Shown here: one piece after another, positions 6,823 through 14,881 of the stretch | How positions within the stretch are numbered: the first letter of the stretch is position 1 | Layout of the letters: the number at the start of each line of letters is the position of its first letter | Origin: a virus | Strand: one strand, 5' to 3' | IMG/VR virus record: IMGVR_UViG_3300047472_000041 | Coordinates: 1 to 20,916 of that record | Length of the DNA stretch: 20,916 nt | The notes under the pieces: generated by a model | Databases searched by the model: none | What the model saw: the letters and a program-made list of their open reading frames with translations, nothing else | What the model was told of the DNA's origin: nothing | Program-made: the position numbers and the translations under genes

Positions 6823-9800
6823 ATGGCATTGGATTTAAATTTCGACGGCACTCCGGTATTTGTCGCCGGTGATTACGGTAAGGCACTGCGTGCATCGGTT
6901 GGCACCATTCAGGGCAATCCCTTCGCCGGTCAAACACAAGTTACAATTGAGTGGACCGGACGTGCTGGCGACACAACCAGCGAACAGTATATTTACGGCG
7001 GCGTAGGCAGCGCCACCTTGCGCATCTCTAGTGAGGGCAAGGCGGAGGCAACTATCTATGTTCCGGGCACACACGTCTTTACAAGTAACGTCCTGATTGA
7101 TGACACTAACCGCCACACCCTCGCACTGACACTCGACACAGTTGCGGGTGCTGGGTTCTGGGTGGATGGTGTGTTGGTTGATAGCAGGGCCGGTAGCCTA
7201 ACCTTTACTGACAATCCAGTATCGATTGGCAACCAGTACGGATATGGTGGGAACTTCCAAGGCGACACTGACGAATTCGCCATTACATCTGGCATTAAAT
7301 ACACCAGTACATACACGCCGGGGCCAGTGCTGAACAATCAGGCGAATCTGATTGCAGTTTACCATTTTCAGGATAACGGACTCAATAGCGCCGGATTGGC
7401 GCAGGGCGACAGCATTCCTCCAACAGCATCGTCTGCTGCTGTTGCTAATGGTACGCCATCGGTTGTAGCTATAACGATGTCTGAAGCGATGGACGCTGCT
7501 TTCACGCCAGCGGCCTCGACCTTCACCGTGAGTGGACATACTGTAACGAGCGTTTCCATTTCCGGCTCAGTTGTCAATCTGACGTGCTCCAGCGCCTTCG
7601 TCTACAGCGAAGCTGCGCGTACCGTGTCCTATACGCAAAATGGCACCAACAACCTGCGCGATGTTGCAGGTAACCCGCTCGCGAACTTCTCCAGCCTAGC
7701 TATCACGAATAACGTTTCGGCTGCTGGCGATACCACACCACCGTCCTTTGTCAGTGCTCAGGTTACGAATTCTCAGCCAGCAGTTATTCTGCTGACGATG
7801 AGTGAAACGCTGGCAGCGAGTGTACCTCCGAACAGCGCGTTTACCGCATCGGGTGGGCGCACTGTCACAGGCGTAAGCGTTACTGGCTCCGTTGTGTCGA
7901 TTACTGTCAACACGCCATATGTGTTCGGTGACACGATTACGATTGCATACACACAGCCGGGTACTAATCCGCGCTTGCAGGATGCTGCGACAACACCAAA
8001 CCTGACAGCCACCTTTGGTGCGCAGTCTGTGACAAATAACGTGGCCTTTGTGCCCGCTGCCCTGTCACGTTTTAATGGCTCGCTTGGAAGTGTGCTGGAT
8101 GTATGCAACACAAAAGAAGACTGGTGCACAGCGTTCATCAACGCTTTGGGCAGCAACCGCCGCCTAACCTGTTCCCGCAATGGCTCGGTATTCCTTGACA
8201 TCGCCCTGACTGGCGCAGTGACGAAAGTGGGCGGCAACATTGCCAGCTTCGGTAAAACTTCAACAGCATCGTCGCAGCTTGCGGCGGACCTCTCGACAGG
8301 TACGTGCACGCTGCGTATTGAGGGTAACGGCAATTACGTGCAAGGTACGCTGGGTCTGGCTGGATCGAACACTGATTTTCAAATGGATGCAAGCCCTACA
8401 ACGGGCGTCGTGACAGGCTTTGCGCTGGTGAATATGGGGCTGAAGGCACCTGTTGCGCTGAGTTCTGGTACAGGTTATCTGGCACCGACGTTGACAGCTA
8501 ATGCGCCAGCCACCATTGAAATCGAGGACTGGACTTCCGGCGCAAAAGGCGCGGTACTGAGCACGCCTATTGACGCACAGCGGCTGAATTGGGTCTTTGA
8601 CCATCCTTACGTTGCCGCTGGGATGGGCGACGTGGCTATTTTCCAAACCTCGACCCCGATTGTCTTTGGCGGCTTCGAGTTCGGTGCCACATTGTTTGCC
8701 ATGTCGGGACAAGCCAATTCGCAAGGCAGCGAGCCGGTGTATCAGGTGCTGATCGGGTGGAAACCAACATCGGCAAACTGGAACAACTATCCATTCTTCG
8801 ACGGCTACGTGGAAGGATCGACCGACACCTTTGCACCGCCATTCAAGGCAGTGATCCGCAAGGCCAACGGGGCGATTCTCAAGACGCATGAGATGCGCGA
8901 TGGTTTGCCGATCAACAGTGATTTGCTGCACGACAATCATCTGTCGCAGACTACCCCTGACGACCAATACAACAACGCCGACGCATATGCTTTCCCGATT
9001 CGTCCGCATATGCACTGTGCAGGGATGCTGCCTTGGCAGTCTGCTCGGCCAAAGATGAACCCAAACCTCAAGAACGTGATGCCGGGGTTCTCGCTGTCCT
9101 CGTTGCGTCCGAAGGTTTCGCGCACCCACTTCACGACAAACCAGACGCTGCCCATGTTCAATGGCCGCGACAGCATCAACGGCGTTTCCAACTTCTATAC
9201 GTCGCCCAAATGGGCTGCTGCACTTGGCAACCCAGCGAACTTCGAGCCTAATAACGACCCGTACACCTACGACATGACGGCCAATCCGCTTGTCAATTTG
9301 ACGGGGTGGGGCTACGAGCCGGGATCGTTCGGTATTCAAGATACGTTGACAGCACCGGGCGGAAGCCGCCACGACCGCATACCTGTACCGACCCCACTGG
9401 CGGTTCGCTTTACCAAGGCGGACTATGTGCGCCCGCGCGACGGTGCAACGATTGAAGAAATGGCGGATGCGTGGAATTTGAATATGTTCAATTTCCCGAT
9501 GCACTTTATCCGCAATGCTGCCACCTTTGAAACGCTCTCCCTGCAAATTGTGGATCAGGGCGGACTAGCTACCTCAAAAGGTTATTACAATGAGCTGGCC
9601 TATTACGGATCGCCTGCCACTTCCGTACCTCAGTTTGCGAACGGCCAAAACTTCACGAACCAGCATTACAAGGCGTACAAGGGAGCTTTTGTCGATAAAA
9701 ATTCGCGCTTGCCTTATGGCGGCTGCGCCTTTGACATTCTGCACAACTACAACAACCCTGCGTGGACTGCGTTTGCCTACAACAGCCCAATGCATGCTTA

Positions 9801-10743
9801 TGCAGCATTGCTACGTCAGGTTATGTCGCACATGCTGCACCCATCGAACAACGGCTCGAACAGCCCGGCTGGTGCCCAACACCCGTTCAACGGCCAATTA
9901 TATGGTTCGTCGTTCCTGATCCGCGATCAGGGCTGGTCACTGATGAACCTATCGCTTTCTTACTTGCTTGGAAGTAGCCATCCACAATTTGGCATTCTTA
10001 CCCAAATGACGGTGGACAGGATCGTGCGCGAGTGGGAAGCCATTTACGACTACGCCTATGTGCCGACGATGGTGGAACAGCGCACCACGATCTATTACAA
10101 GACGCTGCGCAACCTCGGAATTCCACTCGGATCGGATGGCTCGTTCAGTTCTTGGCACGCCGATAGCCGCAGTGCGCTGTCGTACTACCTTACCAGCGAC
10201 TTCCTGCTGCTGCGGCAGACTGGTCTGCTGGACATCATCTTGAACAAGTCGGAGAAGTGCAAACAAGCGTTTCTGTTCATGATTCGATGTCTGGATTTGG
10301 GGGCTGTTGACTATATTCTCGATACTGATGGGCGCGAAGAACCACTAGACGGATTCAACGTAACCAAAGGGCCGAATGTCCAGAATGCAAATGGCTACGA
10401 TTCTTGGGCTGACTGGGCTGTAAGTAATCCGAAAGGCCACCCCGATCAGGATTGGATTACGGCTATCGACGGTCGGAAGCGCCCGCTTTGGGGTTATCCA
10501 TGGGATCAGGATATCGCACAACACATGCGCTACCAATATGTGTGCTTCCGCCGCGACTACCTGCCAGAAGTGCCGTGCGAGCGCACCAACGGCATCGCGC
10601 TCGCCATTGCCAAATACAAGGGCTGGTACGACTACGTGGCAGCGGCAGCGGATGCGGGTGGGCAGGACTGGACATGGCTGTTCCCCGGCTTGACACCGAT
10701 CAATCTGCCCGAAACGCTGGCTCCTCTCACCGCTCTCGCCTAA
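6823..10743 (+). CDS. Giant virion-associated protein: LamG + two SwmB-like Ig repeats + unknown C-terminus
   Basis: This is probably a surface adhesin or fibre that touches host glycans; it is not a standard tail gene. Of 1306 residues, 1-195 resemble a LamG/concanavalin A-like jelly roll (LNFDGT start, IEWTGRAGD, GFWVDGVLVDS, IGNQYGYGGNFQGDTDEF, ending IAVYHFQDN). Residues 198-298 and 303-408 are two SwmB-like Ig repeats that share V-x-x-TMSE, the TVTSVSISGSVV / TVTGVSVTGSVV motif and SYTQNGTN / AYTQPGTN. Residues 413-545 look beta-rich. Residues 545-1306 match nothing I know. They are rich in Trp, Tyr, His and Asn, and from ~870 turn into helices (HAYAALLRQVMSHMLHP, SLMNLSLSYLLG, MTVDRIVREWEAIYDY), which could be an alpha-toroid enzyme such as a glycan lyase. 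No signal peptide is seen. AAAGG precedes the ATG. The C-terminal half looks more GC-rich than its neighbours, which may mean acquisition. Confidence 0.65.
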   Translation: MALDLNFDGTPVFVAGDYGKALRASVGTIQGNPFAGQTQVTIEWTGRAGDTTSEQYIYGGVGSATLRISSEGKAEATIYVPGTHVFTSNVLIDDTNRHTLALTLDTVAGAGFWVDGVLVDSRAGSLTFTDNPVSIGNQYGYGGNFQGDTDEFAITSGIKYTSTYTPGPVLNNQANLIAVYHFQDNGLNSAGLAQGDSIPPTASSAAVANGTPSVVAITMSEAMDAAFTPAASTFTVSGHTVTSVSISGSVVNLTCSSAFVYSEAARTVSYTQNGTNNLRDVAGNPLANFSSLAITNNVSAAGDTTPPSFVSAQVTNSQPAVILLTMSETLAASVPPNSAFTASGGRTVTGVSVTGSVVSITVNTPYVFGDTITIAYTQPGTNPRLQDAATTPNLTATFGAQSVTNNVAFVPAALSRFNGSLGSVLDVCNTKEDWCTAFINALGSNRRLTCSRNGSVFLDIALTGAVTKVGGNIASFGKTSTASSQLAADLSTGTCTLRIEGNGNYVQGTLGLAGSNTDFQMDASPTTGVVTGFALVNMGLKAPVALSSGTGYLAPTLTANAPATIEIEDWTSGAKGAVLSTPIDAQRLNWVFDHPYVAAGMGDVAIFQTSTPIVFGGFEFGATLFAMSGQANSQGSEPVYQVLIGWKPTSANWNNYPFFDGYVEGSTDTFAPPFKAVIRKANGAILKTHEMRDGLPINSDLLHDNHLSQTTPDDQYNNADAYAFPIRPHMHCAGMLPWQSARPKMNPNLKNVMPGFSLSSLRPKVSRTHFTTNQTLPMFNGRDSINGVSNFYTSPKWAAALGNPANFEPNNDPYTYDMTANPLVNLTGWGYEPGSFGIQDTLTAPGGSRHDRIPVPTPLAVRFTKADYVRPRDGATIEEMADAWNLNMFNFPMHFIRNAATFETLSLQIVDQGGLATSKGYYNELAYYGSPATSVPQFANGQNFTNQHYKAYKGAFVDKNSRLPYGGCAFDILHNYNNPAWTAFAYNSPMHAYAALLRQVMSHMLHPSNNGSNSPAGAQHPFNGQLYGSSFLIRDQGWSLMNLSLSYLLGSSHPQFGILTQMTVDRIVREWEAIYDYAYVPTMVEQRTTIYYKTLRNLGIPLGSDGSFSSWHADSRSALSYYLTSDFLLLRQTGLLDIILNKSEKCKQAFLFMIRCLDLGAVDYILDTDGREEPLDGFNVTKGPNVQNANGYDSWADWAVSNPKGHPDQDWITAIDGRKRPLWGYPWDQDIAQHMRYQYVCFRRDYLPEVPCERTNGIALAIAKYKGWYDYVAAAADAGGQDWTWLFPGLTPINLPETLAPLTALA
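7414..8046 (+). repeat. Two SwmB-like Ig-type protein repeats (~100 residues each)
   Basis: Residues 198-298 and 303-408 of the 1306-residue protein repeat the same order of motifs: P-P-x-x-x-S-A, V-x-x-TMSE, F-T-x-SG, TVT-x-VS, GSVV and YTQ-x-GTN. They end in near-identical AITNNV / SVTNNV. The repeat is clear in protein; at DNA level it has diverged. Such repeats act as spacers or sugar-binding sandwiches in surface proteins. Confidence 0.75.
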
Positions 10744-10752
10744 AGGATTTTA

Positions 10753-13563
10753 ATGACTACGCAAATTACAAAAACCTTTGGTGCTAGCGGGGATTATACA
10801 ACCTTTGCTCAACTTAAGGCATACATCGGCAGTCTTGACTTGATAGCGCTCGACCAGAACGTTATCATCCGCATGTCAGGGGAAATGGTTTGGCCTGATG
10901 GGCAATCAATGGCACCGTTGACAGCAGACGATAACCGCAGGGTTTCGCTAATGCCAGCGGTGGGGGAGGGAGTGAATGACCTGTTCCGCACTACGCTGGA
11001 CAAAGGGAACAGCGGCGCTTCGATCCGTTTCCAGAGACTTGGAAGCGGAACACGACCGAAAGGCGGGCTGTGCATCTACGGCATGCGTTGGATTTTCGAC
11101 AGCGACAGTAGCGGGAATGCGGCGTTCCTTGCTACTGGCCCCCTCACGGGCGCTACCGCGTACGACAGTATCTATGCCTTCAACCGCATTTATATCAATT
11201 GTACTAACGGTGGTGAGATTATCAGACTCGATGGCACGAACGACGTTTTCCGTTCGCTCTGGTTGTCCAATCTGATTGTTGTTGATGGCCCCGGTAATGT
11301 GAAAGTGTTTGGGCCAATCGGCGCGCAGAAATTCTACGGCAACACGTTTGTCGCCATTAACGGCGCTGTAGATAACTGCACGGGTATTGGCATCTATGCG
11401 TATGCAGTGAACAGCAATTCGTTCACCAATTTCGCTATGCCTTTCGATACCAATCCGTACTACGACCGTATCGGGAGTAACTTCTGCAACAAGACGCCAA
11501 CGGGCGGTTACACCGGCCCCGCTCTAACCGTCGTCACGGGAGCTAACTCGCTGCTGGTCAATGACGCCACCGACTACCGGCCAAAGGCAGCAGGCCCGCT
11601 AATTGGTACAGCAGGCGTTGAGTTGCGGTCTAGTTCTGACATTCTGGGGAATAACCGAGGCTTAACGCCTGATGCAGGAGCATGGCAGCTTGTAGCAGCA
11701 ACCCCAACGCCCACTGGTAAAATCACCAGCACAGTGATTTCCGGGCAAACGGTTACTGTTAGTGGTACAACGACTAATAGCCCGTCATCTGCCGTAGCCG
11801 AGCTAAATACAACTTCTCGTACAGGTAATAGCGGTGTTGTTCAAACTGGCGTTGCAGTTACTCTAGGCAGCGGTACGTTTACAGTGACATACTCCAATTG
11901 TAAAGTTGGTGAGTACATTCCTAAGATTACATTTGGCAACGCTGGTGGCAACAGTGATGCGACAGATGCAACTTTGGTGGAAATCGCTGGTGCGACAGGT
12001 GTTGCTCAGGTGTACTCCGTCACAGGTAACGCACTGACTATTAGTGGCACTACGGCAGGCTCCCCAGTCTCTGGACAGTTGCTGATCCCACCTGCTACTA
12101 CGAATCCTAAAGGTGCAACCACACAGACGATTGCTTTGACACTAGGTAGTGGTACGTTCAGTAAAACAGCAGACCTACCTCCCGGCAATTACGCGGCAGG
12201 CATTCTCACCTTTACAACATCTGCGGGCAAGAGCTTCCCACAACCCGGCACTGTTCCTGTATCAATTATTGGTATTAGTGGGTCTCCTCAAGCACCGCCA
12301 GTTTCTGGCTCAGGTGAGCCTCCAGTGGACCCTCCCTCAGATACTCAAGCACCTGCTCTACCAAACGCCCTCGTAATCGGAAACATCACTTCGAGCGGCT
12401 TTACTCCGTCGTGGCAAGCTGCTTCGGATAATACCGCAGTTACAGGGTATGACGTTTCTGTCGATACGGGCACACCAAGCTTTGTGAATGTGGGTAATGT
12501 CCTCACTATCCCGGTCACAGGTAAGCTCTCTTCGACAACGTACACAGTAAGAGTTCGTGCGTACGATGCTGCGGGTAATAAGTCGAACGTAGTGACAGCT
12601 TCTGCTACGACAGCAGCCCCAGCAGGTGATACACAAGACCCTGTAATGTCTGGCAGCGTCACTATCAGTGCTGTCTCGCTGAATAGCTTCTCAGCCTCGT
12701 GGCAAGCAGGCTCTGATAACGTGGGTGTAGTGAGCTATGAGATTAGTGTGGACACAGGTACGCCTAGCTACACGAACATCGGCAACACGCTCAACTACGC
12801 AGCAACTGGCCTAGCTCCTACAACAGCCTACACTGTGCGGGTGCGTGCCGTTGACGCTGTCGGCAGGAAGTCTGCGCCGATTCTTGGCACTGCCACTACG
12901 CAAACTCCTGTGCAGCTTGACACAGAGAACCCAGTCATTCCGGGTGCGCTTGTAATTACGAACATTACACCAACAGGTTGCACAGTTGGCTGGCAGGCGG
13001 GTACGGACAACTTGGGCATTGCAGGGTACGAGGTTAGTGTTGATACAGGCACACCAAGTTACTCTCAAGCTGGAATGTCTTTGAGCAAGGTGGTAGCTGG
13101 CCTTCTGCCGCAGACGACTTATACCTTGCGTGTCAGGGCATTTGATGCGGCGAATAACAGAAGCGCACCACTCACGGCTACGTTTACTACTGATGCTCAA
13201 CAGGTTGGAGTGCTGGTTCCTGTCATCTACAAGCAAGCTAATGGAGTCCCAACGCAGGTACTTCTCGCACTCCCAACAAGCGCCTGCACTCTAAGCTACT
13301 TGGCTAATGGATCGCAAGAACTCGTACTGTTCAATAGGGGTAATGCGGATGTGGTTGTAACGTTGAGAGGGGACGCTGCGGGGGTTATCAACGTCAAAGG
13401 TGCCATTACAAAAACACTTGATCTTTCTACAGGTTTGCCTATCACAGTGCCAGCGGGGAAGTTTGCAACGTTGAGACTTGACGCCGCTGCTGCCTACCTT
13501 AAAGGTAACGTAACTGTTGCAGCCGCTACTGGGGGGGTTGTCTTTGCAGGTGTACTGCAATAA
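10753..13563 (+). CDS. Modular fibre/adhesin: beta-helix + Ig repeats + three FN3 + shared C-terminal module
   Basis: The 936-residue protein is probably a virion fibre. Residues 1-318 look like a right-handed beta-helix: T-F-G-A-S-G-D-Y-TTFAQL start, repeated short strands with Asn turns, and the closing RPKAAGPLIG ... DILGNNRG ... DAGAW motif typical of parallel beta-helix repeats. Residues 319-412 and 418-508 are two related Ig-like repeats (VTVSGTTTNSP / LTISGTTAGSP and TLGSGTF in both). A Pro/Ser/Gly linker follows (513-529), then three FN3 domains at 530-622, 626-717 and 723-814. Residues 818-936 form a beta-sandwich-like module closely related to the separate 119-residue protein at 14502. 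AAAGGA precedes the ATG, nine bases after the 1306-residue gene, so the two are one unit. The role is inferred: beta-helix domains often bind or cut polysaccharide, but I see no certain catalytic residues. Confidence 0.75.
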   Translation: MTTQITKTFGASGDYTTFAQLKAYIGSLDLIALDQNVIIRMSGEMVWPDGQSMAPLTADDNRRVSLMPAVGEGVNDLFRTTLDKGNSGASIRFQRLGSGTRPKGGLCIYGMRWIFDSDSSGNAAFLATGPLTGATAYDSIYAFNRIYINCTNGGEIIRLDGTNDVFRSLWLSNLIVVDGPGNVKVFGPIGAQKFYGNTFVAINGAVDNCTGIGIYAYAVNSNSFTNFAMPFDTNPYYDRIGSNFCNKTPTGGYTGPALTVVTGANSLLVNDATDYRPKAAGPLIGTAGVELRSSSDILGNNRGLTPDAGAWQLVAATPTPTGKITSTVISGQTVTVSGTTTNSPSSAVAELNTTSRTGNSGVVQTGVAVTLGSGTFTVTYSNCKVGEYIPKITFGNAGGNSDATDATLVEIAGATGVAQVYSVTGNALTISGTTAGSPVSGQLLIPPATTNPKGATTQTIALTLGSGTFSKTADLPPGNYAAGILTFTTSAGKSFPQPGTVPVSIIGISGSPQAPPVSGSGEPPVDPPSDTQAPALPNALVIGNITSSGFTPSWQAASDNTAVTGYDVSVDTGTPSFVNVGNVLTIPVTGKLSSTTYTVRVRAYDAAGNKSNVVTASATTAAPAGDTQDPVMSGSVTISAVSLNSFSASWQAGSDNVGVVSYEISVDTGTPSYTNIGNTLNYAATGLAPTTAYTVRVRAVDAVGRKSAPILGTATTQTPVQLDTENPVIPGALVITNITPTGCTVGWQAGTDNLGIAGYEVSVDTGTPSYSQAGMSLSKVVAGLLPQTTYTLRVRAFDAANNRSAPLTATFTTDAQQVGVLVPVIYKQANGVPTQVLLALPTSACTLSYLANGSQELVLFNRGNADVVVTLRGDAAGVINVKGAITKTLDLSTGLPITVPAGKFATLRLDAAAAYLKGNVTVAAATGGVVFAGVLQ
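12340..13194 (+). repeat. Three tandem fibronectin type III repeats (~92 residues each)
   Basis: Each unit begins D-T-x-x-P and has SWQA / GWQAG-x-DN near residue 25, then the diagnostic VSVDTGTPS (SVDTGTPS in all three), T-x-Y-T-x-RVRA and a D-A-x-x-x-x-S end. Units run 12340-12618, 12628-12903 and 12919-13194. Similarity among the units is high in protein and partly visible in DNA (gatacaggcacaccaag-type segment in units 1 and 3), which points to internal duplication. Confidence 0.92.
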
Positions 13564-13570
13564 AATTGGA

Positions 13571-13592
13571 GAGTGCTTGCAATACAGCACTC
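13571..13592 (+). terminator. Hairpin after the fibre gene, weak terminator or operator
   Basis: GAGTGCT (13571-13577) and AGCACTC (13586-13592) are perfect 7-base arms around an 8-base loop, eight bases after the 936-residue gene stops. The following ACTATTTCC is only moderately T-rich, so termination would be weak. Ten bases further on begins the -35 of the next promoter, so it may instead separate the two transcripts or bind a regulator. Confidence 0.45.
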
Positions 13593-13601
13593 ACTATTTC
13601 C

Positions 13602-13630
13602 TTGACAAAACAGTGCCCTTGTGATATAAT
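13602..13630 (+). promoter_or_regulatory. Consensus sigma70 promoter with extended -10, upstream of tail genes
   Basis: TTGACA (13602-13607) and TATAAT (13625-13630) are exact consensus with a 17-base spacer, and TG at 13622-13623 extends the -10. A start near 13637 leaves a ~14-base leader with TGAGGA before the ATG at 13651. It is the twin in design of the promoter at 1394, but lacks the 7-base spacer dyad. It would make tail gene expression independent of read-through across the long fibre genes. Confidence 0.85.
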
Positions 13631-13650
13631 TCTATTTAATTGAGGAACGC

Positions 13651-14100
13651 ATGACAGGCTTTGTATTTGATATCAAAGCGTTTGAGAATGCAGCCCTACT
13701 CGAAATGAATAAAGCCCTCTGTAGAGATGCAGAGGAGCTTTTCTCTGAGGTAGTTGTAGAGTCCCCCGACCCTCCCGGCGTAGGCGGCTTTGCCAAGGGT
13801 CTGCTGAAGAATAGCTGGTACATCGATGCAGCAGGTGACACTGACAATACAGTTGGCACCACTCCAAACACCACAGGGGCCGATAGCCTCTCTCGCATCA
13901 AAGCAGTACTCACCACTCTTCCGTTTTATGGTAGGGATGGTGCTGTGTCGCTTACTAATTCACTTGAATACGCCTACAGAGCCGAAGCCATTGGGTGGCC
14001 AGCCGGCGAGGGCACCAACGGATTTGTTTGGTCAGGTCGTGTCGGACCCTACGCCATGGTGCAGACAGCTATAACTAACTTTAAGGCTAAGCACCTATGA
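13651..14100 (+). CDS. Tail completion protein, HK97 gp10/lambda Z-like
   Basis: The 149-residue protein resembles the HK97 gp10-like family, which caps the finished tail at its head-proximal end or joins it to the connector. The family pattern is an N-terminal helix (FENAALLEMNKALCRDAEELF), P-D-P-P-G-V-G-G, then G-L-L-K-NSWYI, a central beta region, and SLTNSLEYAYRAE-x-I-G-WPAG (L-x-N-x-x-x-Y-A-x-x-x-E-x-G). It ends with a helix that stops in KAKHL. TGAGGA supports the ATG. The stop overlaps the next start in ATGA. It is the first gene of the transcript from the 13602 promoter and resumes the standard gene order broken at 6750. Confidence 0.82.
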   Translation: MTGFVFDIKAFENAALLEMNKALCRDAEELFSEVVVESPDPPGVGGFAKGLLKNSWYIDAAGDTDNTVGTTPNTTGADSLSRIKAVLTTLPFYGRDGAVSLTNSLEYAYRAEAIGWPAGEGTNGFVWSGRVGPYAMVQTAITNFKAKHL

Positions 14101-14501
14101 GCATTATAACAGCGCGCGCGACAATCACTAAGGCTTTGGCGTCTTGGGCAGCGAGCAAGAGCCTGCCACTCTCACGGGAACAGCAAGCTTTCACGAAGCC
14201 TGCCAACAACGGCACCTACTTGGAACTCAACATCATTCCAGCTAAAACAATCTTAGCATCCATAGACGGAGAGCGCAAGCGTTATCTTGGCACCGTTATC
14301 ATCAACATTTGGACTAAGGATAATCAAGGCACTGGCGAAGCTGAGAAGCTTGCTGAAGAGCTTGCTAATTTGTTCTCTGTAGTGCCTAAGAAGCAGATGC
14401 CTGTCAGTGTTGAAGAAGTACCTCACACGAGCAAGCCTGTTCCTGACGGTTCTGGTTACTCGATCATGAGTGTGAAGTTCCCCTACCGTCTAGAGGTTTA
14501 A
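14097..14501 (+). CDS. Tail terminator protein, lambda gpU-like/DUF4128
   Basis: The 134-residue product probably forms the ring that stops tail-tube growth and binds the connector. It has an N-terminal helix (ITARATITKALASWAASK), a strand with NGTYLELNIIPA, the RYLGTVIINIWT strand pair followed by GTGEAEKLAEELANLF, and a final GYSIMSVKFPYRL strand. This is the order and spacing of DUF4128-type terminators. The ATG overlaps the preceding stop in ATGA, so its translation is coupled to the completion protein. The next gene starts directly after its TAA with no spare base, which suggests reinitiation there too. Confidence 0.8.
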   Translation: MSIITARATITKALASWAASKSLPLSREQQAFTKPANNGTYLELNIIPAKTILASIDGERKRYLGTVIINIWTKDNQGTGEAEKLAEELANLFSVVPKKQMPVSVEEVPHTSKPVPDGSGYSIMSVKFPYRLEV

Positions 14502-14861
14502 ATGGCAACAGTCCCAGTAGTAGCAAAAAGTGCTTCCTCCGCAGTTCCCCTCAACTCTATGCCTATAGCCACATCTGGAGACACCCTCCAATACACGAGG
14601 AACAAGGGCCAAGAACTCTGGCTGTTTAACACGAGTAGTAGTGCTGTTACGGTGACTATCGACGGTAATGCAGGGGTTGCAGTGCTCGTCCCCGGTACAG
14701 CAGGTACAACAGTCGATGTAACAGCGGGCTTACCAATTTCCATCCCCGCCGAAGCGTTCGTGTACCTCCCGTTGGATCGTGCAGAGGCATTTTTGCAGGG
14801 GGTGGTTTTCATCTCCGCATCCACAGGTTCGGTTGTCCGAGCGGTAGTAACCACACTTTAA
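14502..14861 (+). CDS. Small beta-rich protein, stand-alone copy of the fibre C-terminal module
   Basis: I do not recognise a named family. The 119 residues are Val/Ala/Thr-rich with no Cys and look like a beta-sandwich. Residues 36-116 align without gaps to residues 854-934 of the 936-residue fibre; I count 37 identities in 81. Shared blocks are QEL-x-LFN, TAGLPISIPA / STGLPITVPA, and the TG-x-VV near the end. The fibre module is also ~119 residues long, so the whole protein corresponds to one domain. The gene lies between tail terminator and tail tube, where most related phages have nothing, and begins at the base after the previous stop; AGAGG lies in the preceding coding sequence. It could be a decoration protein of tail or neck, or a partner that assembles with the fibre. 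The role is inferred only. Confidence 0.7.
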   Translation: MATVPVVAKSASSAVPLNSMPIATSGDTLQYTRNKGQELWLFNTSSSAVTVTIDGNAGVAVLVPGTAGTTVDVTAGLPISIPAEAFVYLPLDRAEAFLQGVVFISASTGSVVRAVVTTL

Positions 14862-14881
14862 TTCTATAGAAAGAAATACAC

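Noticed and set aside
8260-9546. A 428-codon open frame on the - strand inside the 1306-residue gene
   Set aside because: The + strand frame is continuous through it with coherent domains. The antisense product is Arg/His/Cys-rich without domain pattern.
11700-13200. Direct repeats in the fibre gene as a CRISPR-like or mobile-element repeat array
   Set aside because: The repeats are in frame and follow FN3/Ig domain borders. They are diverged in DNA and have no uniform spacers or terminal inverted repeats.
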